Part shown: positions 1-5,235 of the stretch, in pieces
Layout of the letters: each line of letters begins with the position of its first letter
How positions within the stretch are numbered: position 1 is the first letter of the stretch
Assembly (NCBI GenBank): GCA_964430855.1
Contig: CAYSHC010000075.1
Span: 1-19,654 of the forward strand
Source: JAEZDP01 sp964430855
GTDB lineage: Bacteria; Acidobacteriota; Vicinamibacteria; Vicinamibacterales; Vicinamibacteraceae
Length of the DNA stretch: 19,654 bases
Reading direction: 5' to 3'
The notes under the pieces: generated by a model
Database searches by the model: none
Told to the model about the DNA's origin: nothing
The model's input: only the letters and a program-made list of their open reading frames with translations
Program-made: the position numbers and the translations under genes

Positions 1-300
1 GTCGTACCTGTCGCCCCACACCTGTACGCCGCTCGCGGTCTCGGTCAGGCTCACGGAGATGCGGATACGGTCGTCCTGCCGCCGCACGCCGCCCGTCAGC
101 ATGAACATCGGCGTGGTGGTCCGCCGGCTGCCGCCCATGCTGACGACCTGGGCGGCTGACGTCGGCGGGATGACGTCGAGCGTCGCGAACCGCGACAGCT
201 CGACGGCGAGATCGAGGCTCAGGCCGCGCGCGATCACGTCCTGCGCGGGGTCTCCGGAGAGGTTCTCGAAGGGCAGCAGCGCGATGGTCGTGCCTGACAT
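1..300 (-). CDS. TolB/FlgO-like domain protein, N-terminal part only
   Basis: The reverse strand is open from ATG at 300 to the window edge, so only the first 100 residues are present. The protein begins almost at once with ALLPFENLSGDP, followed by a region ending GVRRQDDRIRISVSLTE and WGDRYD. This is the typical pattern of the TolB-like/FlgO-like domain found before TPR repeats, or inside adenylate-cyclase-like, CadC-like and Ser/Thr-kinase proteins, where it reads roughly 'IAVLPFENLSGDP...GSVRR..DRVRI...L.D...G..LWA.RYD'. The frame stays open upstream of 300 without a stop and no strong ribosome site is visible, so a longer N-terminus cannot be excluded. A TATCGT hexamer on the reverse strand at 335-340 could be its -10 element. 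The function is unknown, and the C-terminal part that would decide it lies outside the window. Confidence 0.7.
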   Translation of the reverse strand, partial: MSGTTIALLPFENLSGDPAQDVIARGLSLDLAVELSRFATLDVIPPTSAAQVVSMGGSRRTTTPMFMLTGGVRRQDDRIRISVSLTETASGVQVWGDRYD

Positions 301-375
301 CGGGGTCGTACCCGCGACGTGAGGATCCGCCTGAACGATAGCACTGCCCGGCTGGAGAGACTGGCGGCCGCGTGC

Positions 376-399
376 TACGATACACAACCAGATGGTTGT
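376..399 (+). promoter_or_regulatory. ArsR-type operator overlapping the ArsR start codon, with -10-like hexamer
   Basis: ACAACCAGATGGTTGT at 384-399 has perfect 7-bp inverted arms (384-390 and 393-399) around a 2-bp centre. The ATG of the ArsR gene (392-394) lies inside it. TACGAT at 376-381 is a -10-like hexamer that would start RNA around 388, giving an almost leaderless message. Palindromes of the AACCA...TGGTT kind are typical of ArsR regulators paired with SRPBCC proteins, so autorepression is inferred. Confidence 0.6.
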
Positions 400-841
400 A
401 GGTCAGCAGTGGGCCGCCCGTGAGCTCGACCAGCTGTTCGGCGCGCTCGCCGACGCGACGCGGCGCGACATCCTCGCGCGCGTCATGTCGGCCGACGCGT
501 CGGTGAGCGAGCTGGCCGCGCGCTACGACATGTCGTTTGCCGCGGTACAGAAGCACGTCGCGGTCCTCGAACGGGCGGGCCTGGTGACCAAGCGGCGCGA
601 CGGGCGCGCGTCGCGCGTGGCCGGCAACCTCGAGACGGTGCGCCGCGCCACCCGGCTGCTTGAGCAGTTCGAGCAGCGCTGGCGCGAGCGCGTCGACCGC
701 CTGGACGCGTGGCTCACCACGACGCCCCAAGGAGAACCGCATGCCGATCGTAGACATCAGCAAGGACACCCGGAAGCTCACGATGACCGTCACCGCGCAG
801 TTTGCCGCTCCCGTCGAGCGCGTGTGGGCCGCCTACGCTGA
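392..841 (+). CDS. ArsR-family winged-helix repressor, with an overlapping C-terminal tail
   Basis: Residues 10-105 form a typical ArsR/SdpR-like winged helix: LFGALADATRRDIL (helix 1), VSELAARYDMSFAAVQKHVAVL (recognition region) and LVTKRRDGRASRV (wing). No cysteine metal site (CxC in helix 3) is seen, which suits the non-metal ArsR subgroup that accompanies SRPBCC genes. The usual family length is about 105-120 residues. This frame has 149, and the last 33 or so are read out of frame through the start of the next gene (101-nt overlap) and look non-conserved (H/R-rich). The operator covers its start codon, so autorepression of the ArsR-SRPBCC pair is likely. Either the tail is an overprinted extension or a one-base indel near 725-740 has removed the original stop; frame +1 would stop at 751-753. 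Confidence 0.85.
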   Translation: MVVGQQWAARELDQLFGALADATRRDILARVMSADASVSELAARYDMSFAAVQKHVAVLERAGLVTKRRDGRASRVAGNLETVRRATRLLEQFEQRWRERVDRLDAWLTTTPQGEPHADRRHQQGHPEAHDDRHRAVCRSRRARVGRLR

Positions 842-1226
842 CCCGCGCCAGATCGAGCGCTTCTGGGGCCCGCCGGAATGGCCGGCGACGTTCGAGCGGC
901 ACGACTTTGCCGTCGGCGGACGCTCCGAGTACGTGATGACCGGGCCGAACGGCGAGCAGTCGCGCGGCTTCTGGGAGTTCCTGAGCGTCGACGCCCCCCG
1001 TTCCTTCGAGGTGACAGACGGCTTCCTCGGGCCCGACGGCAGGCCGTCTCCAGGCATGCCGACGATGCACATGCGGTTCACCTTCGAGCCGCACGAGGGC
1101 GGCACGCGCATGGTGACGGTGACGACCTTTCCCTCGCTCGAGGCTCTCGAGCAGCTGCTCGCCATGGGCATGGAGGAAGGCATGAAGGCGGCGATGGGGC
1201 AGATCGACGCGGTCCTGGCCACGTAG
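741..1226 (+). CDS. SRPBCC/AHSA1-family protein
   Basis: This 161-residue protein starts at ATG 741 behind the ribosome site AAGGAG (729-734). It has the features of the START/SRPBCC fold in its activator-of-Hsp90 homologue branch: an N-terminal strand with TVTAQFAAPVERVWAAYADP, then RFWGPPEWPAT, a central RGFWEFLSVDAPRSFEVTDGF and MRFTFEP..GGTRMVTVTTF, and a long C-terminal helix (EEGMKAAMGQIDAVL). Such proteins form a hydrophobic ligand cavity; the ligand is not predictable. It follows the ArsR gene in the same direction with overlapping frames, the usual ArsR-SRPBCC regulator/effector pair, so it is likely derepressed when ArsR leaves the operator at 384-399. Confidence 0.88.
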   Translation: MPIVDISKDTRKLTMTVTAQFAAPVERVWAAYADPRQIERFWGPPEWPATFERHDFAVGGRSEYVMTGPNGEQSRGFWEFLSVDAPRSFEVTDGFLGPDGRPSPGMPTMHMRFTFEPHEGGTRMVTVTTFPSLEALEQLLAMGMEEGMKAAMGQIDAVLAT

Positions 1227-1252
1227 ACCGCAAGCCGGTGTCCGGATGCGCC

Positions 1253-1258
1253 TATAGT
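1253..1258 (+). promoter_or_regulatory. -10-like hexamer upstream of the histidine kinase
   Basis: TATAGT lies between the SRPBCC stop (1226) and the kinase. RNA would start near 1265, downstream of the possible GTG start at 1261, which favours ATG 1294 as the kinase start. No convincing -35 hexamer is seen. Confidence 0.35.
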
Positions 1259-1293
1259 GTGTGCATCCAGGACACCACGCGGCGAACGGCGTC

Positions 1294-2430
1294 ATGACGA
1301 GCGACCACCACGGACGGGACGGGCGTGGCCCGGCGCACGCCGCGACGCTCATCGTCGACAACATCCCCGGCCTGGTGGCGCTCCTCACCGCGTCGGGCGA
1401 GGTCGCGACGGTCAACAGGCAGCTGTTCGACTACTTCGGCCGCCCTCTCGACGAGCTCAGGCGGTGGACGACGAACGACATCGTCCACCCCGACGACAGG
1501 CCGCACGTCGTCGACGTCTTCAGCCGGTCAATCGCGTCAGGCACACCTTGCGAGACCACCCAGCGGTTCAGGCGGGCGGACGGCGTGTACCGGTGGTTCA
1601 CCAACCGCGGCTGCCCGGTTCGCGGCGACGACGGCCGCCCCGCGCGCTGGTGCGTGCTGCTGACCGACATCGACGAGCGGCGCCGCGCAGAGGAGGCCGT
1701 CGACCGGGCGCGCTCGGAGCTGGCGCACGTGGCGCGCGTGTCGACGGTGAATGCGCTGACCGTCTCGATCGCGCACGAGATCAACCAGCCGCTGACGGGC
1801 ATCGTGACCAATGCGGGCACCTGCCTGCGCCTGCTGGATGGCGGCCGGCCAGACCTCGACGGTGCACGCGACGCGGCCAGGAAGCTGCTGCGCGACGCCA
1901 ACCGCGCCGCCGACGTCATCGCCAGGCTGCGCGCCCTGTTCAGCAGGCAGGACTTCAGCCTCGAGCCGCTGCACATCAGCGACGTGGCGCGCGAGGTCAT
2001 CGCGCTGGCGTCAGGCGACATGCGGCGCGAGCGCGTCGTGCTCCAGGCGGAGCTGGCCGACGACCTGCCGCTCGTGCGGGCAGACCGCGTCCAGCTCCAG
2101 CAGGTCGTCCTGAACCTGCTGGGCAACGCCGTCGACGCGATGCGCCACGTCGACGCTGCCTCCCGGCGGCTCCTGATCCGGACGGACAGGGCCGACGGTG
2201 GCCACGTGCGCCTGCTCGTCCGCGACACGGGCGCCGGTCTCCGGCACGGGCAGCTCGACAAGCTCTTCAACGCCTTCCACACCACCAAGCCGGGCGGCAT
2301 GGGGATCGGCCTGTGGATCAGCCGGTCCATCGTCGAGCGGCACGACGGGCGCCTGTGGGCCGAGCCCAACGACGGCGCGGGTGCGACGTTCGCCTTCACG
2401 CTCCCCGCTATCGATCAGCCGCCAGCCTGA
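1294..2430 (+). CDS. PAS-domain sensor histidine kinase (FixL/NtrB-like)
   Basis: The 378-residue protein has one PAS domain (about 15-125, ending in the typical VLLTDIDERRRAEE), a dimerisation/phosphotransfer domain with the H-box SIAHEINQPLTGI (His161), and a HATPase domain with N-box NLLGNAVDAM (Asn278), G1 DTGAG (311-315), FHTTKPGG and the GIGL lid end (about 337-340). There is no membrane segment, so it is a cytoplasmic sensor. The 'HEINQPL' H-box is usual in kinases that pair with FixJ/NarL-type regulators, and two such receivers follow in the same direction. The PAS ligand cannot be told; the FixL haem-binding histidine is not evident. GTG 1261 would add 11 residues, but it lies upstream of the transcription start predicted from the TATAGT hexamer. 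Confidence 0.88.
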   Translation: MTSDHHGRDGRGPAHAATLIVDNIPGLVALLTASGEVATVNRQLFDYFGRPLDELRRWTTNDIVHPDDRPHVVDVFSRSIASGTPCETTQRFRRADGVYRWFTNRGCPVRGDDGRPARWCVLLTDIDERRRAEEAVDRARSELAHVARVSTVNALTVSIAHEINQPLTGIVTNAGTCLRLLDGGRPDLDGARDAARKLLRDANRAADVIARLRALFSRQDFSLEPLHISDVAREVIALASGDMRRERVVLQAELADDLPLVRADRVQLQQVVLNLLGNAVDAMRHVDAASRRLLIRTDRADGGHVRLLVRDTGAGLRHGQLDKLFNAFHTTKPGGMGIGLWISRSIVERHDGRLWAEPNDGAGATFAFTLPAIDQPPA

Positions 2431-2462
2431 GCCATGCCGTTCGGACCGGCGCGTTCGTCCGA

Positions 2463-2491
2463 TTGAGTCTCGCTGACGATGATGCTGCAAT
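2463..2491 (+). promoter_or_regulatory. Candidate sigma-70 promoter for the BP74-like lipoprotein
   Basis: TTGAGT (2463-2468), a 17-nt spacer, then TGCAAT (2486-2491), which ends 6 nt before ATG 2498. The layout predicts a leaderless mRNA, so the lipoprotein may be expressed independently of the kinase. Confidence 0.4.
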
Positions 2492-2497
2492 CGATCC

Positions 2498-2887
2498 ATG
2501 ACCATCCCGCGAGCACCGTGGATTGCCCTGGGCCTCCTGTCGGCGTTGCTCGTCGCGTGCGACGATGGCCCGACCGAGCCGTCCCCCGTCGCGGTCGTCA
2601 CGTTCGCGGTCGCTGACGAGACGTTCCGTGTCGCGCTGACCACCGACGAGCAGCTGGATGCTGCGCGCGCCGCGCAGGCCGGCGGACCCGCCAGGATCCC
2701 CGTGGGGCGCATCGTGTCGGGCACGCAGGTCAACACCGGGTGGAGCTGGCACCTCGAGGATCTGTCGTTTGCCGAAGTCACGGTGGAGGTGTGCGACGGC
2801 AGGCCGTCTGACGTCGAGCGCGGGGGCGTGCAGTTCGGGGGCGGTCGGTTCTGTCCCTGGTCGGCGACTATCGTCCGCATCGACTGA
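2498..2887 (+). CDS. Predicted lipoprotein with a BP74-N-like domain
   Basis: This 129-residue protein starts with a lipoprotein signal peptide: hydrophobic IALGLLSALLVAC, with lipobox L18-V19-A20-C21. The mature part opens with DDGPTEPSP. Residues about 35-128 match my recollection of the BP74 N-terminal domain family: an FAVADETFRVALT strand, DEQLDAARAA, the GRIVSG segment, WSWHLEDLSFAEVTVEVCD, then a glycine-rich turn and FCPWSATIV. That domain is named after a Dictyostelium calcium-dependent adhesion protein and also occurs in secreted bacterial proteins of unknown function. Here it should be membrane-anchored and outside the cytoplasm; Asp at +2 would favour inner-membrane retention if the E. 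coli sorting rule applies. It lies between the kinase and the response regulators. A sensory or co-regulated role is possible but unproven. Confidence 0.75.
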   Translation: MTIPRAPWIALGLLSALLVACDDGPTEPSPVAVVTFAVADETFRVALTTDEQLDAARAAQAGGPARIPVGRIVSGTQVNTGWSWHLEDLSFAEVTVEVCDGRPSDVERGGVQFGGGRFCPWSATIVRID

Positions 2888-2984
2888 CGCGGCGGGAGCC
2901 GGCCGTGCGGGCGGCCGATACGAAGGTCTCATTGACGCCCCGGATCGCCGACGCGGATCCTGAGGCGCGTCCCCTGGGCCCGAC

Positions 2985-3356
2985 ATGACCAAGCGCTCCC
3001 TGGTGTGCATCGTCGACGACAACGAAGCGGTGCGCGAGTCGTTGCCGGATCTCGTGGAGTACGGCGGGTACGACGTGCAGACCTTCGCGACGGCCGAGGA
3101 CTTTCTCGCGTCGCGGGCCGTGGATGACGCCGCCTGCCTCATCCTCGATGTCGGGCTGCCGGGCATGAGCGGCCCGGACCTGCACCAGGAGCTGGTACGG
3201 CAGGGACGCGCGCGTCCCGTCGTGTTCATCACGGCGCAGGGCGACAGGTCGCTTCCGGCGCGCCTCCTCGCCGCCGGCGCCGTGGCGTGCCTGCTGAAGC
3301 CGTTCGGCGACGCGGTGCTGCTCGAGGCGCTGCACCGCGCCTGCGGCAGGAGCTAG
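2985..3356 (+). CDS. Single-domain response regulator (FixJ-type receiver)
   Basis: The 123 residues make up one CheY-like receiver and nothing else. The acidic pocket is D11/D12, the phospho-acceptor is D55 (LILDVGLPGMSG), and the switch residues are T83 (VVFITAQGD) and K105 (LLKPF). It is most similar in style to FixJ receivers and closely resembles the receiver of the following gene. Because it has no output domain, it could act as a phosphate sink or relay partner for the kinase at 1294-2430, or compete with the next regulator. Its stop is 3 nt before the next start, so the two regulators are co-translated. No good ribosome site is visible before ATG 2985. Confidence 0.87.
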   Translation: MTKRSLVCIVDDNEAVRESLPDLVEYGGYDVQTFATAEDFLASRAVDDAACLILDVGLPGMSGPDLHQELVRQGRARPVVFITAQGDRSLPARLLAAGAVACLLKPFGDAVLLEALHRACGRS

Positions 3357-3359
3357 CCC

Positions 3360-4073
3360 ATGGCGGCGACGACGGTCGGACCACACGACAGCGCCCGCGA
3401 GCCCGAACCCCCGGTGGCGGCGGCCGCGCAACGTCATGTGGTGATGCCCGACGCACAGCCCGTCGTCTTCGTCGTCGACGACGACGTGTCGGTGAGGGAA
3501 GCGCTCGAGGCGATGATCCGGAGCGGTGGCTGGCGGCCCGAGACCTTCGCAACCGCCATGGAGTTCCTGTCGCGTCCTCGGCCGGCCGTGCCGTCGTGCC
3601 TGGTGCTCGACGTCACGCTGCCCGACCTCAACGGCCTCGACCTCCAGCAGCGGCTGCTGGAGCGGACGGAAATGCCCATCATCTTCATCACCGGCTACGG
3701 CGACGTGCCCATGTCGGTCCGTGCCATGAAGGCAGGTGCCGCCGAGTTCCTCGTCAAGCCGTTCGACGACGAGGTGCTGCTCGAGGCGATTCGAGGGGCG
3801 CTCGAGCGCAGCCGAGAGGCGCTCCGCGCGCGTGCCGAGATGGACAGGCTGCGCGCGCGCTACGCGTCGCTCACGCGCCGTGAGCGTGAGGTGATGGCGC
3901 TGGTGTGCCAGGGACTGCTGAACAAGCAGGTCGCGGGCGAGCTCGGCATCAGCGAGATCACGGTGAAGGCCCATCGCGGTCAGCTGATGCGCAAGATGCA
4001 GGCGGACTCGCTGGCGGCCCTCGTCACGATGGCCGCGCGGCTGGGCCTGCCTGTGCCGGCAGCGTCACCGTGA
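3360..4073 (+). CDS. FixJ/NarL-family response regulator (receiver plus LuxR-type HTH)
   Basis: The 237-residue protein has a receiver at about 35-150 with D40-D42, phospho-acceptor D84 (LVLDVTLPDLNGLD), T111 (IIFITGYGD) and K133 (FLVKPF). A short helical linker leads to a LuxR/GerE helix-turn-helix at about 165-230 (LTRREREVMALVCQGLLNKQ, then LGISEITVKAHRGQLMRKM). This is the FixJ/TodT layout of a DNA-binding regulator. AGGAG at 3348-3352 supports ATG 3360; many relatives would start at M29, so the first 28 residues are an unstructured A/P-rich extension. It is the probable DNA-binding output of the upstream PAS kinase. Target genes are unknown. Confidence 0.92.
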   Translation: MAATTVGPHDSAREPEPPVAAAAQRHVVMPDAQPVVFVVDDDVSVREALEAMIRSGGWRPETFATAMEFLSRPRPAVPSCLVLDVTLPDLNGLDLQQRLLERTEMPIIFITGYGDVPMSVRAMKAGAAEFLVKPFDDEVLLEAIRGALERSREALRARAEMDRLRARYASLTRREREVMALVCQGLLNKQVAGELGISEITVKAHRGQLMRKMQADSLAALVTMAARLGLPVPAASP

Positions 4074-4084
4074 TGGTGGTGCCG

Positions 4085-4101
4085 CGATCCGACCCGGATC
4101 G
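4085..4101 (+). terminator. Hairpin after the two-component genes, possible terminator
   Basis: CGATCCG-ACC-CGGATCG gives a perfect 7-bp stem with a 3-nt loop, 11 nt after the regulator stop. There is no following T run, so intrinsic termination is only possible, not shown. Confidence 0.3.
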
Positions 4102-4178
4102 GATGTCGAAGCGTCCGCCGAGCTGGATTCGAGGACTCGGGGCGCACAATGGGAGGACGTCACAACCCGGAGGCTCCC

Positions 4179-5207
4179 ATGCGCCCACGGCTCAGCCAAC
4201 CGACGTTCCTGGCCCTGGCCATCGTCGTCACGTGCGGCGGCATCGCTCACGCGCAGGACGAGAAGGCCGGAGCCTGGCTCGACGCAACCAGTCCGGTCCC
4301 ATGGCACGAGCCGGGAGGGGCCATACCGGCGGCGCCCGCGGTCGACTCGTCGCCAGACCCCCGGTGCCGCGAGCAGGCTCGTCCGCCGCAGACCGAGGCG
4401 GACGGGCTCGTGCGGAAGCGCGGGTGGGACCTCGTCGGCCCGTATCAGGGCGGGTGGGACATCGTCGTCGTGCGCGGCGCGGCGGGCTACGACGGCATGT
4501 GCCGGCCGCTTCAGTTCCAGGCCTTTGTCTTCGTGCGCGGCCGCTTCGCCGGCACGCTCGCGCCAGCCCCCATGGACAGCCGCACGGACGGCGCCCTGAG
4601 CGCCGTCGCCCTGGTGGGGCCGACGCGGCTGGTTGCCGACTACGTGCGCTACGAGACGTCGGATCCGCTCTGCTGCCCGTCGCGGACCATGCAGGTGACG
4701 TTCGAGATCGACGGCGACCCTCCGATCGTCCATCCCGTCACCGGTAGGGACGGCTCTCCGAGCCGTCCTTCGCCCAGCGTCCCGAGCCGTCCTTCGCCCG
4801 GCGACGACCCGAGCCGTCCTTCCCGCGACGCCTCAGGGAGCGCGTCAGCTTTGTCTTCACTCGAGGGCACGTTCTGGCAGCTCGTCAGGTTCGAGGGCGG
4901 CGACGGAACGGTGCTGACGCCGGACGATGGGTCGAAGTACACGATTGACTTCCAGGCGGACGGCCATCTCGCGGCGCGCATCGACTGCAACCGCGGCCGT
5001 GGCACCTGGACGTCTGATGGCGCCCGGCTGCAACTCGGCCCCATGGCGCTGACAAGGGCGATGTGTCCGCCCGGCTCCCTCCACGACCGCATCGTCAGGC
5101 ACTGGGACGCCGTCAGCTCGTACGTCGTCCGCGACGGCCACCTGTTCCTGGTGTTGAAGGCCGACGGCGGGACCTACGAATTCGCGCCCGCGAGCGAGGC
5201 GAAGTAG
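4179..5207 (+). CDS. Exported LppP/LprE-like plus META (HslJ-like) domain protein
   Basis: GGAGG at about 4169-4173 selects ATG 4179 (342 residues) over the in-frame ATG 4149. A Sec signal peptide (LALAIVVTCGGIAHA, cut near residue 26) sends it out of the cytoplasm. Residues about 60-185 look like the LppP/LprE family: paired cysteines, GRFAGTLAPAPMDSRTDG, LVADYVRYETSDPLCCPSRT. Residues about 230-338 are a META/HslJ-like domain: LEGTFWQLVRFEGG, YTIDFQADGHLAARIDCNRG, LTRAMCPPG. The two are joined by a P/S/R-rich linker (about 188-215) made by a DNA repeat. META proteins are often envelope-stress or heat-shock proteins. The exact function is unknown. It converges with the permease gene, leaving 28 nt between stops. 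Confidence 0.78.
   Translation: MRPRLSQPTFLALAIVVTCGGIAHAQDEKAGAWLDATSPVPWHEPGGAIPAAPAVDSSPDPRCREQARPPQTEADGLVRKRGWDLVGPYQGGWDIVVVRGAAGYDGMCRPLQFQAFVFVRGRFAGTLAPAPMDSRTDGALSAVALVGPTRLVADYVRYETSDPLCCPSRTMQVTFEIDGDPPIVHPVTGRDGSPSRPSPSVPSRPSPGDDPSRPSRDASGSASALSSLEGTFWQLVRFEGGDGTVLTPDDGSKYTIDFQADGHLAARIDCNRGRGTWTSDGARLQLGPMALTRAMCPPGSLHDRIVRHWDAVSSYVVRDGHLFLVLKADGGTYEFAPASEAK
4748..4822 (+). repeat. REP-like hairpin and three short direct repeats inside a coding linker
   Basis: GGACGGCTC-TCC-GAGCCGTCC (4748-4768) is a perfect 9-bp inverted repeat with a 3-nt loop. Its right arm seeds direct repeats: CCGAGCCGTCCTTCGCCC at 4758-4775 and again at 4782-4799, and a shorter copy (first 14 bp) at 4809-4822. 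Spacings of 24 and 27 nt keep the frame and encode PSRPSP-type units. Such GC-rich palindromes are usually intergenic; here one has become a protein linker. Confidence 0.7.
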
Positions 5208-5235
5208 CGCGTCGGGGTGACGCGTGGCGCCGTGC

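Noticed and set aside
1257..2501. A 414-codon plus-strand frame across the histidine kinase.
   Set aside because: It is a shadow of the kinase in another frame; the translation is R/A/P-rich with no motif, while the kinase frame shows every HisKA/HATPase box.
2900..2917. Hairpin CGGCCG-6 nt-CGGCCG after the lipoprotein gene.
   Set aside because: It has only a 6-bp self-complementary stem, no T run, and such stems are expected often at this GC content.
2932..2961. TTGACG followed after 18 nt by GATCCT before the single-domain receiver.
   Set aside because: The -10 match is weak (3 of 6), so it is not listed as a promoter.
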